From positions 124,001 through 188,000 of the forward strand of contig JAFKAC010000101.1 of NCBI GenBank assembly GCA_025766275.1: DNA of 64,000 nt, read 5' to 3'. This document shows, piece by piece, positions 21,561 to 30,554 of the stretch (positions within the stretch are counted from its first letter, which is position 1; every line of letters begins with the position of its first letter). Made by a program: the position numbers and the translations under genes. The stretch is from Lactarius indigo (taxonomy: Eukaryota; Basidiomycota; Agaricomycetes; Russulales; Russulaceae). The notes below the pieces were generated by a model, which was given only the letters and a program-made list of their open reading frames with translations, had not been told where the DNA came from and did not search any database.

Positions 21561-21902
21561 TGTTACGGACCAGCGGACCGTTCCGTGACGAGAGCGAAGT
21601 CGAAGGACTTGGGTTTTATCACAAGTCGAGAAGATGCTGCTTGGAGCACTCAAAGAGCACGCAAGTAAGAGGGAAATACTGGATTCAAACGAAGAGTAGA
21701 CAAGGCTTGTACTACTCTATGGTTACCTCTTTATACTCGTACAGACTGGGGTTTTTCGGGACTATTTTCTAACATTTACGAACTACTGGTGAGCTGGCAA
21801 AAGGTCATCATACGTGGCAGAAACCGCTGGCAAGAAGTACGTTCGCTGGCAATCGATTCGACGTGGCGCGTTTCGTGACCGTGATGTCACGTGGGCGTGA
21901 CA
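21561..21902 (-). repeat. 5' LTR of element 1
   Basis: 342 bp, same ends as the copy at 14780-15121. The primer-binding region should lie immediately beyond its inner end (minus strand, from 21560 downward: TAAGAGTAGACC). I could not match this to a specific tRNA by eye. Confidence 0.93.
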
Positions 21903-21907
21903 TCGTC

Positions 21908-22030
21908 CAGTGGTAGGATTTGCTCTACTTCAACCGAGCTTCTGTCAAAAGTGTCAATGACACTTGCCGGATGCAGTGCAGACTTCGGCCCCACCTTCCA
22001 TGAGGACTCTGATTTGTCCTCCCCTTGCCT
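21908..22030 (-). pseudogene. Exon of the disrupted hypothetical gene, 5' half
   Basis: Minus-strand exon beginning after an acceptor CCAGGTAG at 22031 and running into the TCGTC duplication. It encodes SWKVGPKSALHPASVIDTFD and then SSVEVEQILPLDE, and continues in frame at 14779. It is the other half of the exon listed at 14624-14779. Confidence 0.5.
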
Positions 22031-22139
22031 CTACCTGGGTGCAATAACGCTGCTCGTGGAGTGGCTGTTAACTCGTCGAATTGCTAGTAATGTGATTGCC
22101 TCCGAGTCAGTATTAACACGTCCTAGCGGGGATCAAATA

Positions 22140-22910
22140 TGGCACACCTCGGAGCCATGACTTCTATCTCCAATTCCTGTGGAAGAACCCGATTGGTGTC
22201 GCTTCTTTCTTTGTGCTTGAAGCAAATTGAACGAGCTTTCCGCGACTCAAAGTAAAAAGTACTTACGCGTGTCATGTTCCAAGCCAGGTTCCGAGTCTGC
22301 AGCCGAAGTTAAATCGTGGCACATCTAGCCTAGGCACGACGATGGGATATTACCATCGCCGGACTGAGAATTGTGCCGCTTTGCGTGTCTCTGACGGGAT
22401 ATGTTATGGGCATCAGACTCGTCATCAGCATCAACGCTAGACACGTCTTCATCCTCAGATGGGCTTGAGTCACGTGCATAACTGTTGTTTTCATGATCCT
22501 GGCGGGTACTAGTAGCCGCCCCCGCACTGATAGACTCTGGTTCGGAGGTAGTCAAAGTCAAACAAATATTTGATTTTACATGCAATAGTACTCACTGAAA
22601 ATACCAGGCCCCTTGTGACTGACGGTGGCTCTTGCCATGTCTAAGTAGGTCGAAGCGTAGTAACAGTAGGTATACCTTGCGTATGTTTGCAGAGGCACTC
22701 AAAACGGGTACTTTGCGTTTCTGGCGTCCGCATTACACCCATATATTATAATACACATTTCACCAAGAGTAAGGATCTGCATTGTACTCCTTAAAAGGTC
22801 TCGGGCACCTACCATTGAGATGAAACGCTTAACGCACTCATTGTTACCCATTTCTAGTAAGAAAGCCGTCTGTTGCACCTCTGGATCTCCCCATCTCCGC
22901 ATCTATTGTC
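22140..22910 (-). pseudogene. Probable upstream exons of the same or an adjacent hypothetical gene
   Basis: Three pieces with plausible borders on the minus strand. An exon at about 22902-22801 (RRWGDPEVQQTAFLLEMGNN) is followed by a GTGCCC-type donor. A strongly acidic Ser-rich stretch lies at about 22570-22325 (SPSEDEDVSSVDADDESDAH). A short exon starts with ATG at 22324-22322 (MCHDLTSAADSEPGLEHDT) and ends at a GTAAGT donor. I cannot show that all belong to one gene, and no domain is recognisable. They sit directly upstream of the exon broken by element 1. Confidence 0.3.
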
Positions 22911-23561
22911 TTACTTCTCTGGACTAGTTTCTCTGACTCAACGTCGAGTCAACGACCCTCCAAGCGACCCTTGTTCGAGTGCCCGCGCTCTATGTGATTG
23001 TTATATTTGATTGATCAACTCGGCCAAGAACTCGGCCCGGCACAGTGCTAATACGTTGAATATGTGAACTGACACTCGAGCACCGTAAGTTCGTAACCAA
23101 ATTCTTTTGTTTGTTGCCTTTGGGCACCCACATGTTCCATCCGTGTTTGCAAAAACTGATTGGAAAAAACATGTTCTATTCGCACCAAAATAGCGCTTTC
23201 ATCGGATATGAGTGCCTTGAGTGTCTAACTCGGTTGGCCCTACCGCTCTGCGTCTATAGACTCGGATTTCCTCCTTTCTTAGCCGTCTCTGGGCTACTTG
23301 CTCATGACGCCGTGATATATAATGTCCTGTGTCAGTCGCTCATTCACCGCCATACTGTCTCCCAGCCCAATCCTGTCAGTTCAAATCATGACGACAAAAG
23401 TTCTGCATTATATGCCCGACCATGCTCTCTTGGCAGAGGACACTGAGAGGTTTGTACTTCTCGTGCTAGACCTTCCATCTTGAGAGTGTGACTCATCGGA
23501 ACTGGTTCAAGCTGCAGGCCCACTGTCAGTATTGCTCCGGAGTTCCACATTTAGCATCGGC
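22911..23561. other. Intergenic, no gene recognised
   Basis: Open frames up to 111 codons (23111-23446 +) show no motif. It lies between the minus-strand hypothetical exons and the plus-strand tail-anchored gene, so it would hold the upstream regions of both. Confidence 0.3.
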
Positions 23562-24221
23562 ATGTCTGATTATCCTGTCATGCAGATATCAGAAAATACA
23601 AGCCCTTCATCGATGCACGTATCCACTAGATCTCCACAAATTGATGACGCCAACGAGGTACGAAACCTGCAACGCCGCAACGCGATGTACCATTCTAACG
23701 ACGTGCCAAGGATCTAACTCCCAGGCTCGGGACACCATTTGCGAAATCCGAGAAACCAGGCAAGAGACCAGGTGCCGAATTCGATACCCAAATAGATGGG
23801 ACGAATGCTCTCAGTGTCGTAAATGGTCTGTGTCTACTCTATTTCATACGCCTCAGCTTAAATCTTCCAAAATGAAGCTCTCGGCGAGGGTAGTACAGCT
23901 TCTCAGTTCCACGTCAGCCACGACACTGCGCTTGACACTGCGATTCCAATTCAGCAGCCTAAGTCAGAGCTAACGCGCGAGGACCTTTATGCGTTGCGTC
24001 AAGAAGTTCACACAGCTCTTTGGCGCATAATTGAGGTAGAAAGGCGTATGGGTATTGTGCGGAGTGATAGATCTCTCCGCCGCGAGCACATCCAACTAGG
24101 TTTGGAAATTGCTGTAGCAGACAACCGGGTGAGAGCACGCGGACTTCCTTTCTTGATAATCATTCTCGCCATAATTACTACGATAGTTCTAAATGCCTAC
24201 AAGTACACGTTCTCTAGTTGA
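23562..24221 (+). CDS. Small hypothetical tail-anchored membrane protein
   Basis: Proposed as join(23562..23657, 23907..24221). The first exon starts at ATG (MSDYPVMQISENTSPSS) and ends in phase 0 at a GTACGA donor after DDANE. The last exon, in phase after a CTTCTCAG acceptor, encodes LTREDLYALRQEVHTALWRI, a charged helical region, and a C-terminal hydrophobic helix (LPFLIIILAIITTIVLNAYK) ending nine residues after the helix core. That layout, with the single membrane helix at the very C-terminus and a short basic/polar tail, is typical of tail-anchored proteins of ER or mitochondrial outer membrane. An additional exon inside the 249-nt intron is possible. No family was recognised. The gene lies between two disrupted regions but appears intact. 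Confidence 0.5.
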
Positions 24222-25209
24222 CTCAGTAGGTATGCACAATTTTAATTAAGATCTTCGGGCCTTCCGACTAGCTGTAATTCAATTCCATACTCGGAAGCCG
24301 AAGGATGACGATAAAGGAGCAAGCGCGTTCGTTTCTTATTGTAGTTTGTAGTGTTCAGCAATATATATATAAGACGAAAGTTTGACACGGTGAACATGCT
24401 CGAGAGCAGGTGCGTGAAGGGTTAAGGGATTAGCAACCACGAGCAGAACCGAAAGAACCGAGGTCGACGAGACACGAGAGAGAAAGTCGGACATGTCGAA
24501 GAACAAGTGAAGAGGTGGAAAACTTAGGAAGGAAAGGAGAATAAGTCGAGGAAAGAGGAAGCCGTGAACGAGTTGCAAGGGTAGTACGACGCGCAAAGTC
24601 GAACAAGACAAGGAGGAAGCAAGTCGAGCGAAGAGACTCCTCATGTCAGCCGAAACAACTAACACAAATAAAATGACCTAGAAAGAAGGGAGAAATGAGT
24701 AGTCAGTAGTACAAAATTCGAGTTTAGAGGGAGAGGGTCGATCTTAAGGGGCAAGGAGAAACGTTGCGCGAAGGAGGCAGCAAGTCAGGTGTCAGGTGTG
24801 GTGTCTTCGACTTTAACCTGACTCAGAAGGTGGCTTGATCACATAGAAGGACGCGAAGAGGAAACGGAGGAAAATGACTCAGGATTGAAAGCGAATCAGA
24901 GGCATATACAAGCGGTCTGTATCTAACGTCGAACACGATCCGAGAATGTCGAAGTCGAGAAGTAAGAAAAGTAAAATGTAGGATGGTGAAAAGGTGAACA
25001 AAGAGTCAAGCAAAGAGTCTGTGGTGTAAATGCAGTCAACGAATAAAAACACGCGGTCAACGCAAAAAACACGAGTGGTAGGTAAAAGTAGGGGAGTCGG
25101 TGATCAGAGGTGCATAGCCGAACGACAGTGCTGAAGATGACGACAATGTGCACCGATAGTACAAGAGAGTGTCGCAAAATCCAAAGAATATGGGCGCGCT
25201 TATGCCCGA
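24222..25209. other. Purine-rich stretch left of element 2
   Basis: Purine-rich on the plus strand (pyrimidine-rich on the minus), with a TATA-like ATATATATATAAG at about 24360. A minus-strand open frame at 24336-24665 looks compositional. A 136-codon frame at 24923-25333 runs across the LTR boundary at 25210, so it is not a gene. It resembles the unexplained promoter/LTR-like DNA of other elements, but I found no second copy in the window. Confidence 0.35.
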
Positions 25210-25716
25210 TGTTACGCTCCACTGGCGTTAGTCCGACCTGGACTCGTGAAAGGCGTAGTCGACTTAGCGAAGTAGGTGAATGGGGATCACGTGTCAACCC
25301 AACACAAGCTGAACAGGGGCGCTTCAGGCACACGCTGCAGCTGAAGAGGCAGAAGGGTACCCCTTGGTGGATACAAGTGGAAGTACACTTAGTCCGAGAC
25401 TAAGGCAAGTGAAAGACGAGTCAAAGAGGTGGATTGAAGAAGACCAAGATGGAGACTCTTGGTCTTCCGAGTCAACTACTTATACAGGTACGCGCGGGCT
25501 TTAAAGCGCCGCTGGAACAGTAAGTAACGAATAGCGTAACTAGCTCGAACCCTAGTACAGCTATCCTAGGAATGAGTCATACATGAGTCACAATCACATG
25601 CGAACTACTATGCTGACTGATGCGAAGTAAGAGTCCATGACTAATACTGATACCGGACCGTAGTCATAACCGGTCATGAGTCATGTGTAATGAGTCATCA
25701 AGTCCGTACCGTAACA
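25210..25716 (-). repeat. 3' LTR of element 2
   Basis: 507 bp, paired with 32510-33016. It contains an inverted pair GACCAAGAT...ATCTTGGTC-like around 25448-25470 and a TATA-like CTTATACAG near 25480. Confidence 0.93.
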
Positions 25717-25748
25717 TCACCCCCTTTTCAGGAGTGAGGCCCACCTCA

Positions 25749-28265
25749 CTAGTCCGCCTTCGACTCCTGTCTCATCCGTTCTGCTTCATCTTCCATCCTT
25801 GCCAATATGTTAGCCCTTTCGAGACGATAAAGACTGTCCTTCTTATCCTGAACTACCATCTCCTTATCCAACTGCAATTGCCGGATTCGCCGATCCAGCT
25901 GGTCTTCAGCGAAGGCGAACTGTCGGAACCGACGCAGTTCTTGAATGAGGGTGACATCCCCAATGCGCATGAGCAACAAGTCTGTGGGGTGTCGATCGCG
26001 GAGCATGAAATACTCCTCGTGTGGGATGAAGGCACGGTTGTTTTTGGGGAGGTGAGGAGTGGCGTAGAGGGGTTTACCGTACAAGAAACCAGATCCCGGA
26101 GCTAATCCGAGAACGAAGGGGTCTCCTCCTCGGATAACCTGTACGTGGGATGCCTGTACCGTCGGTCCGTTGGGGAGCTTGATCGGGAACGGAATGTAAT
26201 CGGGTCCTCGATTGACCCGGAACCCTTCAGGGACAACGGCCCTGGTTGCTGGGTCTCGTTCCCCCATTGGTGTATAACGAGCCACTTGTGCCACGGCGAC
26301 TCGTCCTCGGTGTAAAGGCCCCCCCGCTGCGTCGACGAGGTAGGGAGTGGCGGCTGGATCTTCAGCATAGAATTCATGATTAAGGAATGCGTGCCTGATG
26401 GGGTAGTGGTCTCCAAGCTCGTCTTCATCCTCATCTTCGTCCAATACTCCCTCCGCTCCTTCATCATTCGGCGTCGGCAGGCGGCGATATGCAGTTGCTC
26501 CCGCTGCCACCGCGCCGCCGTCTCCTTCCATTCTTGTTCGTATTTCTTCATGGCGTTGGGTGGTTGTACCGCGTGGGACAGCTGCTTGAAGCCGAAAAAG
26601 CTCGTCTTCCGTGAGGAAGACTTCGGGCTCACCGGTGTCGGGGTTTGTGAGGGCGTACATTGGCGGAGGTGCTGGTTGAGTTGCTGTTGGATCGTCGTCA
26701 AGAGTTCCCTGTATGGGCACAGGGAATCGTTGCAGTGTCTGGTGCAGTTCTTCACTAGTGATAGGGCCGTCTTCCTCATGCTGCACGGTGGTACTGCCTC
26801 CAGCCGCAGCTCCATGGGCTGTGGCGTCGATGGTGGAGTCGGGGTTGACAAGCGTGGTGGAGGAGTCGTTGACAAGGGTAGAGAGGAGTGCGAGCTGGTC
26901 ATTGCGTCGAGTAGAGGACATGAAGTGAATGGGAGATGGGGACTTATCACGACAGGAGGCCACCCTTATATGTGTTTCTCTATCGGGGTTAGAATGTTTG
27001 AAGTCCCGAACGGCTTCATCGGCAAATACGTCATCCTTATCTATCCATTGATTGTCTGAGTCCGGATAGCCCTTCCATTTGACAAGGTATTGGAGCCGAC
27101 GTCTTCTTCCGTGTCGCCGAGAATCCAGAATCTTCTCGATTTCGTATTCTTCTTCGTTATCGACCAAATCAGGTGGTGGGCGTTGATAGTTTGGTCCGTG
27201 CGTGGGTGTTTCGTGATAAGGTGTGAGAAGATCTATGTGGAACACGTCATGGATGCTCCACTGTGTGGGAAGTTCGAGTCGATAATTGACGGGGGACATC
27301 ACCTGGATGACCTTAAATGGTCCATGTCGTTTAGCCGCTAGTTTTGCGGTTGGTTGATGGGTGCGTAAGTGGCGTCCTTCTAGCCACACGAGGTCTCCTT
27401 CTTTGAACTTGGGCGTATCTTTGTGTTTGACCCATGACTTTTGCGCCCGGAACATGCAGGAGAAAGCGCGCTGTCGCGCTTGCTTGAATTGGTCTAGTCT
27501 TAACGACACTTGTGGGATAGGGGAAGGTCTGTCGGTCCAATCAGCGCGAGGGTTGAACCCAGATAAGAGAAAGAAGGGGGATTCCCGTGTGGTTTCATTA
27601 GGCCAATTATTATGCGTGAATTCCGCCATAGGCAGATAGCGAACCCAGTCGTCTTGTCGCTCATTTACCCAGAAGCGGAGATATTGTTCTAGCCATTGAT
27701 TCGTTCGCTCCGATTGGCCATCGGTTCTGGGGTGGTAAGCAGTTGAGATGTTTTGGCTAATGCCAAGGATTTTGCATATCTCCCGCATAAACTTGGATGC
27801 GAAGCGGGGATCTCGGTCACTGATAACACGCGAGGGGAGTCCGAATCGTGGGAATACGTGTGAAACGTACAGGGCGGCCGTTCCTTCTGCCGTTATTTCT
27901 TCATTGCAGGGAATGAAGATGGCAGCTTTGGTACAATCGTGATCTGTTACCGTGAGAATAGAATCGTAGCCCCGAGAGATGGGGAGTTTGGTGATAAAAT
28001 CCACTGCAATAGTTTCGAATGGCAGTGCTTCTGGTTTGGGGTAAATGGGTTGCAGAGGCGCCTTAATGGGGCGAAGGTTGACTTTGTGCCGTTGGCACTC
28101 CGCACAACCTTTGACGTAGTCTTGGACATCGTTCTTCATTTGTGGCCACCAGTAATGTCGTTCGGTGAGTTGGAGAGTGCGCTTGATTCCCGGATGACCG
28201 TAGACAGGAGAGTCGTGGTGAGCGGCAATGATGGTGCGTTTGTCGTGAATACCACCGGTGACTAC
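25749..28265 (-). CDS. Element 2 integrase, chromodomain and C-terminal extension
   Basis: Starts just after TGA 28268-28266, in the same frame as the reverse transcriptase. The HHCC module runs HHDSPVYGHPGIKRTLQL ... CAECQRHK. The catalytic core has VDFITKLP, VISDRDPRFASKF and YHPRTDGQSERTNQ. The chromodomain follows (EEEYEIEKILDSRRHGRRRR, LQYLVKWKGYPDSDNQW). Unlike ordinary Ty3 pol, about 400 residues follow it: a Ser/Thr/Pro- and Glu/Asp-rich linker (VLDEDEDEDELGD), then a folded-looking block (DYIPFPIKLPNG, FLYGKPLYATP) and a charged, probably coiled-coil end (RRIRQLQLDKEMVVQDKKDS). This block resembles the separate accessory frame of element 1. Confidence 0.88.
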   Translation of the reverse strand, partial: VVTGGIHDKRTIIAAHHDSPVYGHPGIKRTLQLTERHYWWPQMKNDVQDYVKGCAECQRHKVNLRPIKAPLQPIYPKPEALPFETIAVDFITKLPISRGYDSILTVTDHDCTKAAIFIPCNEEITAEGTAALYVSHVFPRFGLPSRVISDRDPRFASKFMREICKILGISQNISTAYHPRTDGQSERTNQWLEQYLRFWVNERQDDWVRYLPMAEFTHNNWPNETTRESPFFLLSGFNPRADWTDRPSPIPQVSLRLDQFKQARQRAFSCMFRAQKSWVKHKDTPKFKEGDLVWLEGRHLRTHQPTAKLAAKRHGPFKVIQVMSPVNYRLELPTQWSIHDVFHIDLLTPYHETPTHGPNYQRPPPDLVDNEEEYEIEKILDSRRHGRRRRLQYLVKWKGYPDSDNQWIDKDDVFADEAVRDFKHSNPDRETHIRVASCRDKSPSPIHFMSSTRRNDQLALLSTLVNDSSTTLVNPDSTIDATAHGAAAGGSTTVQHEEDGPITSEELHQTLQRFPVPIQGTLDDDPTATQPAPPPMYALTNPDTGEPEVFLTEDELFRLQAAVPRGTTTQRHEEIRTRMEGDGGAVAAGATAYRRLPTPNDEGAEGVLDEDEDEDELGDHYPIRHAFLNHEFYAEDPAATPYLVDAAGGPLHRGRVAVAQVARYTPMGERDPATRAVVPEGFRVNRGPDYIPFPIKLPNGPTVQASHVQVIRGGDPFVLGLAPGSGFLYGKPLYATPHLPKNNRAFIPHEEYFMLRDRHPTDLLLMRIGDVTLIQELRRFRQFAFAEDQLDRRIRQLQLDKEMVVQDKKDSLYRLERANILARMEDEAERMRQESKAD

Positions 28266-30554
28266 TCACCGTCCATCCTTATACCATGTCCCTTCAATGT
28301 CTTTTAGTTTGTGAGCGTCGACCCAGGGTTTCAACTTAGCTATATCCTGTTCGTAGATTGGATGTTCTGGAGTCATTTCTACCGGTAGGATTTCGGATCT
28401 TCCATGTAGGTGTCGCGGTTCTTCTAGCGTGGTGGCGCGTGCGAAGACGCTCTCCGGTAGTACTGTTATTCCTTCATTGTCGTTTTCTCCCTGGTCGTAA
28501 TCTGGTCTTCGCGATAGTGCGTCGGCACGTCCATTAGAAGTTCCCTTGATGTGATGAATTTCGAAATCATATTCCGAAAGTTCGAGTACTTCCCTGGCTA
28601 TGCGCCTGCTGATCTTTTGTGGCGATTTCCAGTATTGCAGATTGAGATGGTCTGAAAATACTTTGATCTTGTGGGGAGATCCTGCTAAAAGGGGTCTCCA
28701 GTGGCGGAGGGCCTTGACGATCGCCAGGAGTTCAAGGTCGTAAATGTCATAATTTCGCTCGGCTTCGTTAAGGGTGGATGAGTAATAGCCAATAGGGTGT
28801 CGCTTCCCATCTGCCTTGCGTTGAAGAAGGACTGCGCCCGTAGCAAAGCCAGACGCATCGACTTCTAGTTCGAATTGTTGGGTGAGATCCGGATGCGCTA
28901 GGACGGGCTCGCTAGTGACAAGGGTTTTGAGGTCTTGGAATGCTTTTTCTTCTTCAGTTCCCCAGTGCCACTCGACGTTTTTGCGTGTAAGTTTGTTGAG
29001 AGGTCGGGCTTTAGTCGCGAAACCTCGTATGAAGGGTCGGTAAAAATTGCAGAAGCCTAGAAAAGAGCGGACGTCCTTAACTTTGGTTGGCGTGGGCCAG
29101 TCCTTGATTCCCGAAATTTTGACAGGGTCCATGCGTGTCACCCCCTTTTCAAGGATTACCCCCAGGTAATCCATGCGCGGGGAGTGGAAGAGACATTTCT
29201 CGAGCTTGTAATACAGATCGTGTTCCACGGATACGCGGAGAACGTCTTTGACGGCTTCGATATGATCTGGTAGTGAGTGATGAAGTCCCGTAGCGATGCC
29301 GATATCGTCCATATACACCCGAATGACGGTTCCCCGTTGTTCATGCTTTGTAATAACATCCCTAAAGATGAAGTTCATCATAGTCTGGAACGTTGCCGGG
29401 GAGTTGGTCAAGCCGAAAAACATCACCGTGGGTTCAAATAAGCCGTAACGTGTTTTGAACGCCGCTTTTTCCTCGTCCCCTTCCTTGATTCGTACGTTGT
29501 TGTACCCCCATCTAACGTCAAGTTTGGTGTAGATGTGAGCGTTGCTGAGATCAGTGATGAGGTCGGAAATGAGAGGGAGTGGGTATTGATTGCGGATGGT
29601 AACCGCATTAATTTTTCGGTAGTCCTGAACAGGTCGTAACTTCCCATCCTTCTTTTTGATAAAGAAGAAGGATGACGCATAGGGAGATTTCGAAGGTCGT
29701 ATATATCCCTTCTTCAGTTGCTCATCGATCCATTCGCGTAGTTTTTTGTCCTCTTCTTGGGTCATCGGGTATATCTTGCAGTCAATTGCATCTGCGGTTC
29801 CTGGCTTGAACTCGATAGCATGGTCCCAGGGCCTGCTGGGCGGGAACCTGTCTGACGCCTCTTCACTGAAGAGACGTTCAAATTCCCGATACTCAGGGGG
29901 TAACTCAGCTTTAGTGACATATTGTTGAGCAGCAATAGCGAGATCAGTAGCGGTAGCCCGGATTCGACACCCTTCCTCGAATTGTTGTCGTTGCTCGTCC
30001 GTGATAACGCAGGAGTGTATTATTTCGTAATCGTCGTTTTGAACGGTGGTTGAGGCAACGACCGGCGTTGTCTTATTATAAGGATTGACTGATCGAATAA
30101 TGATAGGGAGCATGTCTTCGTGGATGGCAGCTTGTGACCATTTGATGTGTGGGTCATAGATGGCGAGCCAGGGGTATCCTAACACGATGTCTTCGTTGCC
30201 GATGTCTGTAATAAGGAAGCGTATTTCCTTATGAATGCCTTTAGTTTGGACGTCGATGTCTGTATAATGAGTAATACGCCCCGATTTATTTTCTGTGTTG
30301 TCAATATTCCATATTTTCTTTGGGATGTCGAGTTGTTTAGTCCCAAGTCCCATCCTTTTTGCGAAGGATGGTTTCATGAAGCAATGCGTTGCTCCACTGT
30401 CGACTAGTGCTCGTATGTCAGCCATTGCGTAACTGGTGCGAATCGATACTGGAACTCTCATAGAACGATAGCGAGTCATGATTACACTGTTACAATTAAC
30501 TGCCCTCACCCAGGCCGATGGGTTCAGGCGTCCTGAAAACCCTCCTTTTTCCAT
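28266..30554 (-). CDS. Element 2 protease, reverse transcriptase and RNase H
   Basis: Starts with ATG at 30554, overlapping the end of gag by about 31 nt in the -1 frame. Protease motif ALVDSGATHCFM. Reverse transcriptase motifs LRPVQDYRKINAVTIRNQYP, LDVRWGYNNVRI, LTNSPATFQTMMN and the catalytic VYMDDIGIA. RNase H has LEVDASGFATGAVLLQ and ends with GRADALSRRPDY. The frame ends at TGA 28268-28266, with the integrase continuing in frame, so a single stop (probably a mutated CGA Arg codon) divides pol. Confidence 0.92.
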   Translation of the reverse strand: MEKGGFSGRLNPSAWVRAVNCNSVIMTRYRSMRVPVSIRTSYAMADIRALVDSGATHCFMKPSFAKRMGLGTKQLDIPKKIWNIDNTENKSGRITHYTDIDVQTKGIHKEIRFLITDIGNEDIVLGYPWLAIYDPHIKWSQAAIHEDMLPIIIRSVNPYNKTTPVVASTTVQNDDYEIIHSCVITDEQRQQFEEGCRIRATATDLAIAAQQYVTKAELPPEYREFERLFSEEASDRFPPSRPWDHAIEFKPGTADAIDCKIYPMTQEEDKKLREWIDEQLKKGYIRPSKSPYASSFFFIKKKDGKLRPVQDYRKINAVTIRNQYPLPLISDLITDLSNAHIYTKLDVRWGYNNVRIKEGDEEKAAFKTRYGLFEPTVMFFGLTNSPATFQTMMNFIFRDVITKHEQRGTVIRVYMDDIGIATGLHHSLPDHIEAVKDVLRVSVEHDLYYKLEKCLFHSPRMDYLGVILEKGVTRMDPVKISGIKDWPTPTKVKDVRSFLGFCNFYRPFIRGFATKARPLNKLTRKNVEWHWGTEEEKAFQDLKTLVTSEPVLAHPDLTQQFELEVDASGFATGAVLLQRKADGKRHPIGYYSSTLNEAERNYDIYDLELLAIVKALRHWRPLLAGSPHKIKVFSDHLNLQYWKSPQKISRRIAREVLELSEYDFEIHHIKGTSNGRADALSRRPDYDQGENDNEGITVLPESVFARATTLEEPRHLHGRSEILPVEMTPEHPIYEQDIAKLKPWVDAHKLKDIEGTWYKDGR

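Larger units (their letters stand above)
14780..21902 (-). mobile_element. Complete Ty3/gypsy chromodomain retrotransposon (element 1)
   Basis: A 7,123-bp element on the minus strand, with 342-bp LTRs at 21561-21902 (5') and 14780-15121 (3') and the flanking duplication TCGTC (14775-14779 and 21903-21907). The two LTRs differ at two positions by my comparison (about 99.4% identity), both CpG transitions, so insertion is recent. Order: gag with CCHC knuckle, protease, reverse transcriptase, RNase H, integrase with chromodomain, then a further open frame. A purine-rich tract (AGAAGGAGGG on the minus strand, 15134-15125) sits just before the 3' LTR, as a polypurine primer should. The coding part is a single reading frame broken only by three stops. 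It disrupts a host exon. Confidence 0.95.

Noticed and set aside
24923..25333. 136-codon minus-strand open frame
   Set aside because: It crosses the LTR boundary at 25210 and is Leu/Phe/Thr-rich because the DNA is pyrimidine-rich; a gene would not straddle the element edge.
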